Source: Heterobilharzia americana (Eukaryota > Platyhelminthes > Trematoda > Strigeidida > Schistosomatidae). From it: a stretch of DNA of 64,000 bases. Location: NCBI GenBank assembly GCA_944470555.2, contig OX104127.1:50024934-50088933 (forward strand). Reading direction: 5' to 3'. Every line of letters begins with the position of its first letter. Positions within the stretch are counted from its first letter, which is position 1. The translations under genes were made by a program, and so were the position numbers. Below are positions 1 through 11,472 of this stretch, in pieces. The notes beneath the pieces were generated by a model. It did no database searches. It was not told the DNA's origin and saw only the letters and a list, made by a program, of their open reading frames with translations.

Positions 1-1400
1 TCTGTCACATATCACATCAACGCAGCATTTTAACATATCAGAAGCATTCTACAGTTTAAGTAGGTTGTTACTGACCTGGTTCGAGATATTAAGGGTTGCT
101 TGCCATTGGTAATGCATAAATATTTTAACAGATTAGATGGTCATATAGGAGAACAACTGTTCCATCGGTTCCCTCAAGTAAAGTATAAAACAGCTGAACT
201 TTCAGCATGTTTTCTTGTTGACTGCATTTTGTAGTGTAAAACTAAACAACTGTTGAACACATTTTGGTCTGAAACTTAACAAACCACGGAAGTTGCTTTT
301 TATGACAGAAAACAGTCGCGATAGACTGTAGGCAGCTGATGAAGTCAGTCAATCCAGGTGAGGATATCTTAGGTATCCGTGCAGATGAAGTAAATACACT
401 TAATCATCAGTGAGTTGGCGCATTATATCCTTTATCCTACCTCTTCTCTGAAGGCTACTAATGAGATTTTCAATGACTTTACAATGTAAAAAGTAGTAAT
501 GCCAATGAATTTAGTGCTTCGAACGAGATTTGTTTTTGCTTTTTCCATTAACCTGGTACACTAATTCTATAAATAACGAAATGCAGGTTGATTTGTCAAC
601 TTCTGAAAATCACCTTTATCTTAAGAACTGATAGACCTAATGTATTTTCTTGTCGATACTCCACCCTACTATATGAAACTGACCAATCTCTTGTTCAAGA
701 GATGATGCTTAGAGCTTCGTTGTCTGGAGTGATGGTTACTGAGTTCCAGTCTTGATTAGAACACTATTTTGCAGATAGGTGAAGTTACATTCAACCGACA
801 AACTGTGAACAGGACAAAGTCAACAAATTGAATTTCACTAGTAATCAGTATCAAACAGAAATAAAAGTTAGTATATATCGTAATTAATATAAAGTTTTCA
901 AACTTGGGAGTTATAGTATAAATGATGTTGGTTTATAGCTGGATACAAATGACAGTTTTATTGATTGGATAATATTTTGGACAGAGTTTATTAGATCTGT
1001 ATCTATCTAAATAATGTTGTATAGGTTTTGAGCAATAAACTGTGTGCTGGACGTTATCTAGTTATAATATTGTGTGTGCTGTGTGTATGTGTTTGCATGT
1101 GCATACTATATCTAGTTGATAGGCCAGCATGTTACTAGTTTTCAGCCTACTACCTGTCAAATATCAGAAAAAACATTTGATTTATATGAACACAGTGTAC
1201 AGTAGAATTTCTGCTAAGAATAAGAATTTCTTTATTCTGTATGCGTGTTATCGAAAGTTCTGATCATCTAGTAATAACAGAATTATGACTAGATGCACAG
1301 ATTACTGGTAGTATTTATCATGAGATAGCAGGTTGGCGAAAGCTTATCATCAAAACTACTTTTTAAAAACTATGATTTGTCAGACAATAGTACCTAATAT
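1..1400. other. No gene or recognised repeat
   Basis: AT-rich sequence with stops in all frames. A TG-rich run near 1066-1100 is the only structure seen. Confidence 0.5.
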
Positions 1401-1423
1401 TATGCTACATAGGAGTCATTACT

Positions 1424-1605
1424 GACCGACCTATGTCGGTTACGTTTGCCATGTGGTTTCGACAAGTCAGAGGCGAAGCAATAGAACTCAGGATGCGTGA
1501 TTCCTCCCGTTTAGGACTTACTAGTCAGCTGGATGTATCTGCACCACAGATAGTTATGTTGTTTCCATCCAGACTCCATTCCAGTACCCACCAGTGTGAA
1601 AGTCA
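1424..1605 (-). repeat. Sm-alpha-like SINE (family A), very degenerate
   Basis: Minus-strand remnant in the family A order: GCATCC, a damaged ribozyme region with an insertion, then the CAGCTGGATGTA block near 1528. The hammerhead core is destroyed. Confidence 0.5.
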
Positions 1606-1711
1606 GTGGGTTATCTAATGGGCAATGAGTCACAAAAGTGACCTCTCTCATTTTCTACAAGCATCAATAAACGAAAAGTGATACCCATTGCACAATAAGT
1701 CGCTGTCATGA

Positions 1712-1985
1712 GTGAGTAGTCTAGTGGATAACTCTCTGATGTTTGAAATGATGGGCACAGGGTTCTCATCTCAGTGGAAACATCATCACTCACTGAAATG
1801 CCGGCACATTCGGCTGATGAGTGAATCGCAAGCAGGACAAACCGTGTATTTTAAGTTCCACTAGTAGCCACAACCAGGGAAATGACATCAAGATGGAACT
1901 TCTGACAATATTGAGACATTCATCCATGCAGAGTGACAGGTCAAGTGAATCAAGTATAATCAACTGGAAACTACACTGAGATACA
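1712..1985 (+). repeat. Sm-alpha-like SINE (family A)
   Basis: tRNA-like head (CTAGTGGATAACTCTCTGAT), the GTGGAAACATCATCACTCACTG block, then CTGATGA near 1816. Stem II and the GAAAC strand are mutated, so no active hammerhead is expected. The tail has ATTGAGACATTCATCCATG. Confidence 0.7.
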
Positions 1986-1989
1986 TCAT

Positions 1990-2820
1990 AGTATCACTCC
2001 TGTTGGAATTGCAGATACTCTCTACTGGCAAGTTCTACTAGGCAGGAAACCTCTGTTCATGGCTACCTGTCGATTGGCTTTAACCAATTAATACAAGTTT
2101 TCCCCTGAGAAGTTAAGTAAGAAGCCTAAGTCAGTGCCATAGGATATACTTACTTGCTTACTTACAAGACCTCTGTAAACCTATCCAAGGAAGGTCGTGA
2201 GGTGCAGTGGAAATACTAAAGTAGTGAACAGAAAGGAAAAAAACAACCAATTTAGGGGTGAGAATAACTACCGATTGATATTGGCAGATGATCACAGTGT
2301 TATGAATCAACAAAAGTTAGAAACATGAATTATTTTCTGTTTCTATCCCAGCTGCTGGATAGGGATGTTCTCGTTAGAAGACTTGATGTTTCTCGGTTTG
2401 ATCGCTAATCAAACTGTAGGTACACAATTTAAAAACTCAGAAACTGAGATGAACCAATTTTCATTTACTACCGGGTTTTTATATCCTCCCTGAATCATGA
2501 TGAAGAACCTGTATGAAACCAGTTAATTACCCAAACGTCTAGTTAGAAAGATACAACTGATTCACCTGTATGCTCTTTTGAGTCAATCCAGGTTCTTAAA
2601 TGTTTCAATAGTAATTCAGTGCCACTGTATGTTTTCATGGGGAAAATAAAGGAGTTACTTGGGTTAGGAGGGTACCGGACAGCTGTTGTTTTCCTTTACT
2701 TGAAACTGTTTAAATACCTGACAAAAGCCTCGATATCTCTTGATGATTACATGGTCATTTAGCTCTCGAGGTAGAGTAGAATGACTTGGTTAATGATTTT
2801 GTGACCTCATTATAGAGTAA
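1990..2820. other. No gene seen
   Basis: AT-rich, frames closed. No repeat shared with the rest of the window was recognised. Confidence 0.45.
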
Positions 2821-2935
2821 TGCAGTGTTGAGCCATGGAGGGAATATCAGTTTCCCCTCGGTGGTCGACACGCCCTACTGATGAGTACCAACAAGTAAGA
2901 AATCTAGGTCCACGGTTCCCTGACGGTTGACTTCC
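2820..2935 (+). other. Weak hammerhead-like segment
   Basis: CTGATGAG at 2879, then a short GTAC/GTAA arm, GAAAT and CTAGGTCC. The order is hammerhead-like, but stem II pairs poorly and the flanks that should form stem I do not pair. Confidence 0.2.
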
Positions 2936-3453
2936 AATATCTAACAATGGAATAGACTGTCTCACACATTTTAAACAAAGGTTATTGCCATTCTTCGGGA
3001 TAACCGATCAACATATTTGATACTATGTGCTATGACATCCTGCGAAATTTCTGGTAAACTTATCGCCAGAAAGCAAGCAAGTGGAAATCAACTGTTAGAA
3101 AGACAAGTGTTGTCAAATTCAAGTCCTTGAAATGCAACTGTTATATCTTTAAGGCAGTGAAATCCTTTTTGAAACGAATTCACATATGATGAGTAGGATC
3201 AAAGAGATGTCTAGCATCACTTGAATTCCAGTGATTTTCGAACTCCTATCGTTTTGGTGTCGATACTCTGGGAATTTGATCTTTGTTTACTTGGAAGCAC
3301 CTCTCAGGGTAGCTAAATAGACATATGGTGAAAAACGTTATTTGTACAGGATTTACCCATTTGATTCAAATAAACTGCATAGCCAACATTACTTAATTAT
3401 TTTCCACCACTTACCATGTATCTGTTAATTTACTATATTATAATTATTTTTTC

Positions 3454-3536
3454 CTTGAGTTCCTAGTGGAACATAGGTCTTCAGAAGCACGCCACCATTG
3501 CACTCTCTTCTCTGAAGTCTTCAAAACCTCGCTCCT
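3454..3536 (-). mobile_element. RTE-type LINE 3' end, 83-bp fragment
   Basis: Minus-strand copy of the last bases of the LINE at 33000-33890 (GTTCCTAGTGGAACATAGG onward). It stops abruptly at CTCGCTCC, where the next repeat (3537-4196) begins, so the second element interrupts or abuts it. Confidence 0.7.
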
Positions 3537-4196
3537 AACAGATGAATCCAGTAGGCGCTAAACCTAGGTTTGGGTCTTCTTAGAATCCCCTTCAACTATC
3601 TAAAACCAAATTTCTCATCTTTGTGACTGATAAGATGGCAAACATGGTCGTTATGGTTCAGTCAGTACTTGGGAGCGTAGACAGTCAGGTATTTATTACT
3701 GTTCGCTGGCCGGTCCACGCATGTCCAGTCGAAATCGAAATTCACTCAACAAGCTTGTTCACATCCATGCGGCAGTCAGTTTATCTATTTATTTGTCCCT
3801 TGGGTTCCTAGTGGAACACAGGGCTTCAGTAGCACACCTCCGTTGCACTCCCTTCTCCGAAGTCTTCAAAACCTCGCTCCACGACTACCCACAAGCTTTC
3901 ATTTCTTCCTCACATCATCTCCTCCATGTCACTCTCGCCACGGAAGCTCAACTCGTCGTTTCCCATTCGGACTCCACTCGAGGGCCTGTTCTGGTGCGTG
4001 ATGTCCCCAATCGGTCTTCTCAGTGCATGCCCAATCCAGTCCATCTCCACTTTCTTCTGTATATTTGTTGGGCGATGGTTTCTTGCCTCGTTGGTTCGTT
4101 TTCAGCCAGAGTTCTTGTTGCTTATTCTTATTATTCTGGCCACTTGATCTTCAGCTTCAGTATCGAGTGAGGTTAGGCGGCAGGTGTTGATGAATG
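3537..4196 (-). mobile_element. RTE-type LINE 3' end plus 255-bp 3' flank, copy 1
   Basis: Nearly identical to 11473-12132 (constant offset 7936, a handful of substitutions, no indel). Bases 3797-4196 are the minus-strand 3' coding end of an RTE-type LINE, in the region after the reverse transcriptase. Bases 3537-3796 lie beyond the end of the canonical LINE and resemble the tail of the tRNA-like repeat at 42405-42600. The copy is 5'-truncated at 4196, about 320-380 bp earlier than copy 2. Confidence 0.75.
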
Positions 4197-4254
4197 ATCA
4201 GCCCATAGGACCAGACAACATGAAGTTGGTCGCCCTCTGTATTTACTAGTTCAT

Positions 4255-4345
4255 GATGATTAGTTTGTCAAAAACATGAACATAGCTAGGATTCGGAACC
4301 ACTGACCTCTAAGTTACTGGCTCCGTACTCTACTAAACGGGTTAT
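4255..4345 (-). repeat. tRNA-like SINE fragment
   Basis: Read on the minus strand: an A-box-like GTTTAGTAGAGTACGGAGCC, then a B-box-like GTGGTTCCGAATCC. A related copy is at 51505-51595. No intact cloverleaf. Confidence 0.4.
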
Positions 4346-4349
4346 GAGA

Positions 4350-5335
4350 CTTATCTACTAATGAGGTCTTAATTTCACATGAATCATCGAGAAATTCATC
4401 CTATCGTCTTGGGAATTAGTGATATGCTACTGTTCATTGATCGCTGCTCAAGTAGTTGCTTAATTCTCATGAAATTGAAAAAGAAGTGGAGAATTGATCA
4501 ATTAGTTGCTGACTAAACTATCTGACTTAGCTTTCATGTGGGAAGTTAACCTAAATGTCAGTGAATAGTGACCGAATGTTGTAGTTTACTTGATGACGAG
4601 CATTGGAACAAAAGACGTTCTTTTGATGCTTTTTGAAAGTCATCTGCTGGATCTACTTGCACCTAAGTTGGCGATGCTTTCCCGCTGAGACTGCAACCCA
4701 AAATCATCTCTTCAGATACCAAAGCTCCGGAGCACATCTGCCAACAGAGGTCGGAGAATTCAATTCACTATAGAAACAGGAAATTTCAAGTATCAAGGAA
4801 TAATGTCTGAAGTTGACAGAACAACTTGGTGGCTACAGGATTTCGACCTTTATTTTCTTGGTTTCCACTTACGCTGTCTCCACAGTGTAGACAACTTGGC
4901 TTGTTCTCACCTTTATCCACAAAAGTTTATAACTCATAAAGTTATTTCAAGTAGATTTGTCATTTCACTTGTTAGAATCAACCTTTTGGTTGTAGATAAA
5001 TTCAAACGAAAAACACTTACGAACACATTACATTCACCTTAAATCTGTATATATTCCCACTTGATATAAATTCCCTGCACTCTTCTGTGGTGATCCTCAG
5101 TAAAATTGAGTTTTCAGTTGAATAATAAGGTGCTATAAACCTGAGTAACTTTTAAATTTTGTTGCTAAAAATATAGTGTATTGCTGAAGGTCAACGGAGC
5201 AGCGCTGTAACGAGGCTTAATTGGAGTAGACAGGCGTTTGTTTCTCACAAGCGGGAACTTCATAACTAAGTTTCGTCCACATTGGCTTTTATCATGAAAG
5301 GATTTCTGTTATCTGAAGGAAACTATTATTGACAG
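4350..5335. other. No gene seen
   Basis: A 79-codon open frame at 4803-5042 lacks recognisable domains or splice context and is probably chance. Confidence 0.45.
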
Positions 5336-5339
5336 GTTG

Positions 5340-5490
5340 GTATCAGTTACATAACCATTGAAAACATGAGAGCACTGGATATCTGTTTCTCCCTATAGTG
5401 GTACCCATCAGCAGCACCAACAAAGCGGCCAGGGATCGAATTCAGGACGTTATTATCCCATCTGCTAGTTGAGCGGTTAAGCCTATAAAG
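5340..5490 (-). repeat. Hammerhead SINE family B, decayed
   Basis: Minus-strand remnant: GAGCACTGGATATCTGTTTC, a damaged ribozyme, then CCAGGGATCGAATTCAGGA (B-box complement). Confidence 0.5.
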
Positions 5491-5904
5491 ATATTTTTAT
5501 TTCTTATTACATCTAGCTAGCTATCGGGAACGTTCATATAATGATATCGTTAATACCATAACTGTGTACTTTTATTCTGTCATGGATATACCACGGTGCC
5601 TTCATTTGTTGTTCGTTTTTAACAGGACAAGGCACAGTTAATAACTAATCGATATGAATGACAAGGGATTACGGCAAGTGAGGGTGAACTACTGTTTAAG
5701 CAGTGTACTTTTTATGTTACCTTGACCTTTAAAGTAAATAATAACAAATCCTTACTTGAACTATATTCTAGTACAAAAATAACTAGACTGTTTGCGGTAG
5801 CTTCGATTTGGCAAACTGGTCAGGAAACAGCATGATCATTCGTGACAAATGTAACTCCAGGTGATAGTATGACTCGACCTTATGATCTTCAGACTGGTAG
5901 TCAC

Positions 5905-6281
5905 ATATTATCAAGTTGTTATTCATCGTAGACTGATATTAGTTGGCGGAACACAAAGAAGACCTGGGAGCACTGGACAGCTGTTTCGTCCTAGTATGGG
6001 ACTCCTCAGCAGTGCTCACCCCACCCCACCCTCCAGGGATCGAAACCGCGACCTTCAGGTTCCGTGGCCAGCGCCTTACCATTGAGCCACTGGGTCACAA
6101 TCCAATGCTCCATATTTCCAACTTCCCTTAGCTCACGATACAGTGCAACCACCACCCAATGACATCGCTGAGTATCTATCCTCACCACCATCAGGCTTTG
6201 ACTCCACCGGTCACGACTTCTCATTGCAACTTGGGGAATACTTCTCGAAGCTAGTCACCAATGAGCACTAGTTCAATTGAA
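5905..6281 (-). repeat. Hammerhead SINE family B, near full length
   Basis: Minus-strand copy. In its own direction: head block (GTGCTCATTGGTGACTAGCT), a tRNA-like module with A-box GTGGCTCAATGGTAAGGCGC and a B-box-like segment with GGTTTCGATCCC, the ribozyme, and the tail CTGATATCAGTCTACGATG. Its head abuts the tail of the next copy (6282 onward), giving a tail-to-head tandem junction. Confidence 0.8.
5968..6017 (-). ncRNA. Intact-looking hammerhead ribozyme (family B)
   Basis: On the minus strand: GAGCACTG, CUGAGGA, GUCC, a 7-nt loop, GGAC, GAA, ACAGCUGU, C, CAGUGCUC. The outer 8-mers pair perfectly as stem I. All invariant core positions are present (C3 U4 G5 A6, position 7 = G, G8 A9, G12 A13 A14, C17). 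Stem III is a loop-less palindrome, so efficient cleavage may need a dimer, as for other short-stem-III hammerheads. Confidence 0.8.
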
Positions 6282-6507
6282 TTTTGAGGGAGTTGTGGAG
6301 ATCTGGAAATATTTCAAGTTGTTATTCATCGAAGACTGACATGAGTTGGAGGAAGAAAGGAAACCTGGGAGAACTGGACAGCTGTTTCGTGGTAGTATGA
6401 GACTCCTCAGCCGTGCGCACCCAGGTTTCCTTTGTTACTCCAACTGATGTCAGTCTACGATGAATAACAACTTGAAATATTTCCAAATCTCCACAACTCC
6501 CTCAAAA
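6282..6507. repeat. 226-bp foldback made from family B
   Basis: Arms 6282-6369 and 6420-6507 are inverted copies, 88 bp each with about five mismatches. Both are the 3' tail of family B, facing outward. The 50-bp centre is a mutated ribozyme in minus orientation (CUGAGGA and GAAAC kept, stem II broken). The right arm starts a few bases past where the ribozyme would cut. Confidence 0.85.
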
Positions 6508-6509
6508 GT

Positions 6510-7139
6510 CATATGTTGCGTTGACTAATCTAGTGTGACAGTGAATGAACGATTGTGTACCACTCCTTTTTAAAAAACTTCACAAAATCCCCTGTGAGTA
6601 AAATAAAAAATATGATATATGATAACTTAGTAATTCCAATGACTCAGTCATCTGCTAGTTTGAATCCTTCTACTTCAGAAATAATTTTGAAGTTTGTACT
6701 CATGTTGTCTATAATGACAACGAAAGCTTCGCAGTCAAACCATCCAGCCCAAAGAACACAAAGCCATCAAAATCATCCTCCAGAACTACAAATATTCTCC
6801 ATCACCTCGTAATCCTTCAAGCGTTAAATACCTCTTATCGCTCGGAAATGGGAGAACGTCGCCAAAAGGCAAGCCTCCACAACAGAACGTCTGTAACATC
6901 TTTCTATTTACACTTGTTATTATCACTGAAGTGTAACTGTCATGGTACTGGCTGTTTTAAATTCCGTGAGTCATCATATAATGTGGAATCATAAAATTCA
7001 CTAAGAGCCTGAATGTCTGAACATCTTACCTACTTTATCCATAATTTGCTATTTACAAACAGTCATGTACTCGCTATAATAGAAACACACTAATAAAACG
7101 TTTGATCCGAAGCGATGTTTAAAGGTGAAATATAAAGCT
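6510..7139. other. No gene seen
   Basis: AT-rich. An 85-codon open frame (6555-6812) is low-complexity in Ser, Thr and Asn and shows no domain. Confidence 0.45.
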
Positions 7140-7395
7140 AATTTGCGGCAGGATTCGAACCAGTGGTCGGTTGCTATGGGAATCTGTGACACGTGGGTGT
7201 ACTTCCATCGTGGGATTAAGAGCTGATCAGCAGCTAGGTCTCACAGCTCAATTGGTAGAATGCTGAACCGGTAATCTGCAGTCTGCTGGTTCTGAATCCA
7301 GCTGTGACTCAGGTTCTTATTTCATTCATCACTGCATACCAATAATATCAGTCTGCTGAACCACGGCTATTTCAGATAGTCTGACTGACGATAAA
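7140..7395 (+). repeat. tRNA-like SINE cluster
   Basis: A plus-strand tRNA-like core at 7235-7310 (CTCAATTGGTAGAATGCTG ... CTGGTTCTGAATCC) is flanked by partial minus-strand pieces (GATTCGAACCAGTGGTCGG at 7152; a piece ending CACGGCTATTTCAGA). A related minus-strand piece is at 50455-50535. Confidence 0.5.
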
Positions 7396-7464
7396 ATTGT
7401 TATGAGGACTTAGTGATTCGGTTTGCTCATAAAAACATCGTGGGATAAATCATTTATCAGTTTT

Positions 7465-7640
7465 ATTTCGATACTAATGATGAATAGTGACTAGTAGTGG
7501 GATCCGGGATGCGTGTTTCGTCCTATTTGGGATTGTCAGTTGGATGTACCTGCCTCCTAGTGAGTGATGTTGCTCCTACTAGGATTCGAACTCGGGGCTG
7601 ACCGCTTCAAGCTCCAGAACGACAACAGTTATCAGCTTCG
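7465..7640 (-). repeat. Sm-alpha-like SINE (family A)
   Basis: The minus strand carries the whole ribozyme order, but G8 is A (CUGACAA), so it is probably inactive. Stem II (UCCC/AGGA type) and GAAAC remain. B-box complement GGATTCGAACTCGGGG follows. Confidence 0.75.
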
Positions 7641-8012
7641 TTGTTCTTATAATTTGTTACATTTTGGCGAGTACTTAGGAGTAGACAGCAGGAAATTTAA
7701 AACCAACCACTGACTAATCCACATGAGTACACGAATATTTTGTACTACGACGAGGAAGTCGTTTGATAGCCTCGCGTTATTGTTGGCTACGAGTCTACAG
7801 ACTCCATGAGCAGTATTTTATACACGAAGTTCTAAGCAGAGATGCCAAAAATATGCCGTCGCGAGCTATCATTTCGGAATCAGTTGGAATATTTTGGAAC
7901 TGAGAAATATTTTCACTGGGATTTTCGCTGTGTTTATCGAAAAAATAGAAACAAACTTAGTAACTTTGTGCACATTCATACAGTAGACAGTGAGATATGC
8001 CTGTTGTTTGAG

Positions 8013-8125
8013 GTCTAACAATACTATTAGGCTGTCTGAATCTCAGTGACCCATGAGCTGTGACCCATTGGTTGAAAGTCAACTGCCTAGACCAATTAGC
8101 CACAGCTCCACCACTGCAGTTATAA
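8013..8125 (-). repeat. tRNA-like SINE fragment
   Basis: Minus-strand head GGAGCTGTGGCTAATTGGTC, nearly the same as the head at 12530-12645. Confidence 0.5.
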
Positions 8126-8449
8126 GGCGATATTGACTACTAGTCGATGAACGAGATATATGTGACCATAATGCAGTGTGATGCTAAATTAACTTGGTGA
8201 CGTGTGCTGTCCTGGTTTGGATCAGTCTTATGCTGCTGCTGATTTAAGAATCTCAAGGAATTTTTAAACTTGAAAGTATCCGCTTTGAAATCCCTCACCT
8301 TTCTGTAACCTAGTGAAGTCATAAGGTATATTGAAGGTGCCCATTGTTATTTTACATTCCCACCCCTAATGTGTGTTTCAATTTGTTCCTTTAATCGAGA
8401 GGTCACGGAAAAAGTGACTGATGGAATATTCTCTTTTTATTTACCCGTA

Positions 8450-8600
8450 AATTTCAACCGTAAAATCGAAATGAAATCCACTCAACAACCTTTTGCACAT
8501 TCGGGTAGTAGGCGATGAGGTATATTCATTGTGTAAGGAATAAGAAAGCTGCCTGGCTGCTTAAACCTCGGTCAGTGGAGCTAGGTTCTAACTTTCAACC
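8450..8600 (-). repeat. Tail of a tRNA-like SINE
   Basis: The stretch around ATCGAAATGAAATCCACTC resembles the tails at 42500-42600 and 3700-3790. Orientation is by comparison with 42405. Confidence 0.4.
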
Positions 8601-8707
8601 AGTACTCGTCAAACCAATTTTTCTTGGTAAAAAGGATAATCATGTTAAAGTAGTAATCTCCATAATCGTGTTTTGAACAAGTAACAAATCTTATATTGTT
8701 GAAATGC

Positions 8708-8945
8708 TTACCGTGACTTGGTGGCCTGGTGGATAACGCTTTAGTATTTGAGGCGATCGGTCCCGGGTGCGCGTCTTAGTGGAAACAATATCGTTCACTG
8801 AGAGGCAAATACACTCAGTGGACGAATCCCAAATTGGACAAAACGTGTGTCTTGGATTCCCCTTCTAGACATTATCCATCATCAATATTAAGTTGTAACA
8901 CAGGCAATATCGAGGCATCCATGTGATAGAGATCGATCAATTCAA
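8708..8945 (+). repeat. Sm-alpha-like SINE (family A)
   Basis: Complete in order: CTGGTGGATAACGCTTTAG, a GTGGAAACAATATC block, a decayed ribozyme (CAGTGGACGA, GGACAAAAC), and a tail with GCAATATCGAGGCATCCATG. Confidence 0.75.
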
Positions 8946-9159
8946 TCTATTTTACAGTGAGACAATACAAGCAACAACGTGGATAACAAATCTGCAAAAC
9001 CTCATGTTTATCAGTTCGCAAAGAACATTTAACATGAATGCACAGAGGCGTATTGCAAACTTAAGATATTTAAATGTGAATTTCGTTAAATTTCTTTATC
9101 ACATACCTTGTTCAGTGTTTTAATCGTGTCTGTGCTTATTCTCAAGTCAAATTAAAGCA

Positions 9160-9161
<2 letters not shown>

Positions 9162-9220
<59 letters not shown>
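9162..9220. repeat. (AT)n microsatellite
   Basis: About 29 uninterrupted AT units. Confidence 0.95.
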
Positions 9221-9224
<4 letters not shown>

Positions 9225-9534
9225 AAGTTCAACGTGATACTTATTCATATATCGGATTTGTGAGCCCACATGTCAGCTGTAAATATTTGCCATAATTGAC
9301 CTTTTAGAGTATTCTAAAGTAACAGGATATTATATAGCGTCCTTATATTTTTACCATCAGGAATCATATCATAATTGATTGAACTAATGGGCCAATGTTC
9401 ATTAGAGGATAAAAAGTAGGATTGATGATCAAGTTTGGCGAATCTAAGTGTATAAAAACCTGCTGTCTTACAAGGTTGTTCAATAAGAAAGGATCAACTA
9501 AGTTGTGCTACGTCCAGTAGTCACCTAAATTTAC

Positions 9535-9720
9535 TCGATACTAATGAAGGATGGTGGCTAGTAGTGGAATTTAAGACTTGCGTTCTTCTCTATTGCCGAT
9601 TCGTCAGCCGGATGTACCTGCCTCCCAGTGAGTGATGGTGTTTCCACGAGGACTCAAACCCGGAAACGATCGCTTCGAATGCCAGGGCGTAATCTATTAG
9701 GTCATCAAGTCACGGTATCC
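9535..9720 (-). repeat. Sm-alpha-like SINE (family A)
   Basis: Minus-strand copy with GGTGGCTAGTAGTGGAATTT, a ribozyme with CUGACGA kept but stem II and GAAAC lost, and a tRNA-like head with GAGGACTCAAACCCGG complement. Confidence 0.7.
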
Positions 9721-9799
9721 ACTTCTTGTGGGACAGGTGTAGTGCAGTTTTTAGGCTATAGCTTGTGCATCTCCGTCGTTGGTTGGACGGAAATGATCG

Positions 9800-10090
9800 G
9801 CTACTATTGATATGTAGGCTGTTGTGCGGATATGTCGATATTGCCGGCACTTGAAGTTTTGATATTAATAATAGATAACGGCTAGTGATGACTCAGTGGC
9901 TCAGTGTATAAAGCTTTTAGTCTTGGGAACAACATCACTAACTGCAAGACAGGTGGATTCTATTAACCAGTTCCAAATGGGACAAAACACACGTCTTGGA
10001 TTCCAGTATCAGCTGTTATCCATCACTATGGTCAAAACTGAAAGTGCCAAGAATACTGAAGCATTTGTCAACAGCAGCCAATCAATTCGG
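9800..10090. repeat. Family A copy preceded by its own inverted tail
   Basis: 9805-9880 is a minus-strand family A tail (GTGCGGATATGTCGATATTG ... ACGGCTAG). It joins directly to a plus-strand copy (9886-10085) with GGACAAAACACACGTCTTGG. Both 3' ends point outward. The ribozyme of the plus copy is decayed. Confidence 0.65.
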
Positions 10091-10594
10091 TCGAATCACT
10101 GACGGAGATTTACAACTAATAACATCAAAATTAGGCTTATCTATAGTGAAGATTCAGTACATCTTTGTGTTTCATCGATTAACTTTTAGCTGCACTGAGT
10201 AAAAACGCCTGTTGTTCAGCTGCCTCTGTTCGCAAACACCAGTACATGTTCTCCTTTAAAGCAATGTGTTTCATCAACAGTCAAAGTAGTTTTCAGTATG
10301 TGTTCGATTGCATTTTCCACCTTGAATTTACGCGAATGAAATGAAACTAGCTATTTGTTCCAGTTTCAAACACTTGGTTGACTTCTGATACTTATTCTAT
10401 CCAAATATTTCCTTTGATCTTGATGAATGAAATTAGAATGACTTCAACGTATCTCAGTTCAAAAAGTCTCAGATTACCAGAAGTTTTGGAGATTTCTAAT
10501 TAAACATACAATCGTTGCTTTTCTCTTCATCATTTCATTCTTCTCATTTGTTATTTCTCTTGATCTCCTATTTTAAAGACTAAATTAATTTAGT
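10090..10594. other. No gene seen
   Basis: AT-rich spacer; nothing recognised. Confidence 0.45.
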
Positions 10595-11150
10595 TTGGAG
10601 GTTTGTGGAGGTTTACTTATTGCAGGATAGCATTCATAACGAACCGACATCAGTTGAAGAATCATTGAAAACTTTGGAGCACTGGTTTTTGGTGCACATC
10701 GCTAAAAGGTCCCGTACTAATACAGAACAGCTGGTCAGTGCTCCAAGTTTGCGATGAATACTGGTTTGAAATCAGTCAATTCTCACAAACTTCCGAAATA
10801 AATAACTATTCAGTGGCCGTTAGTGACACTCTTTGACATAGTATTCCTGGAGTACTAATAAGAAGTCGTGACCAATGGGATCAATCAAGTTGGGTTTGTG
10901 GACAAGTATTCACAGATGGCTTTTGATAATAGTTGCACTCCATTATGAATTGATAGGAGTAGGGAAATTTGAACCATTGGGCTCTGGTCTAATGGCTAAG
11001 TGGTAACGTGCTCTATGTGAAACCTGAAGGACATAGGCTTGGTATTCGGTGGGGCCATGGGTGTGCATAAGTGAGGAGTCCCACGTTGGGACGAAACAAC
11101 TATCCAGTGCTGCCAATGATTCTCCAGCTGACACAGTTTCGTGGTCAATA
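10595..11150. repeat. Family B foldback followed by a tandem plus copy
   Basis: 10600-10685 is an inverted tail that ends in GAGCACTGG, i.e. at the base next to the predicted cleavage site. Then come a decayed ribozyme and a plus-strand tail (CAGTGCTCC at 10737). The tail runs into the head of another plus copy (from about 10796) with A-box TAATGGCTAAGTGGTAACG and a ribozyme having GUCCC/GGGAC and GAAAC but a lost C3/U4. Confidence 0.7.
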
Positions 11151-11159
11151 CCATATTTA

Positions 11160-11472
11160 TTCTGCTTTGATAATCATAACCCATTTATATTACATAATGC
11201 ATTGCTTATTGATCACTATTAATATTGTTAGGTAATCTTACGAACTTGGTATGTCTTTATTTATATATGAAGGCATATCATTCGGTCACCTAGCACTGAA
11301 CAATGTCAGAGGTATGGAAACAAAGAGCAGTTAGTTTGTCACTTTCCAGGGATCAGTTAGTGCAACTAATTCGCTACTACGGGTTATCAGCTACCAGCGC
11401 ACAAGCGCATTCAGTGACCTAGATTCAGATCTCTGACATAGCCCCACTTCTCTTTAGAAAACAGATGGACCC
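11160..11472. other. No gene seen
   Basis: Spacer before the LINE copy; a possible tRNA-like remnant near 11395-11420. Confidence 0.4.

Noticed and set aside
5882..6224. Several overlapping 60-70 codon frames
   Set aside because: All lie in a family B SINE; the same peptides (e.g. FRPSMGLLSSAHP) recur at other copies.
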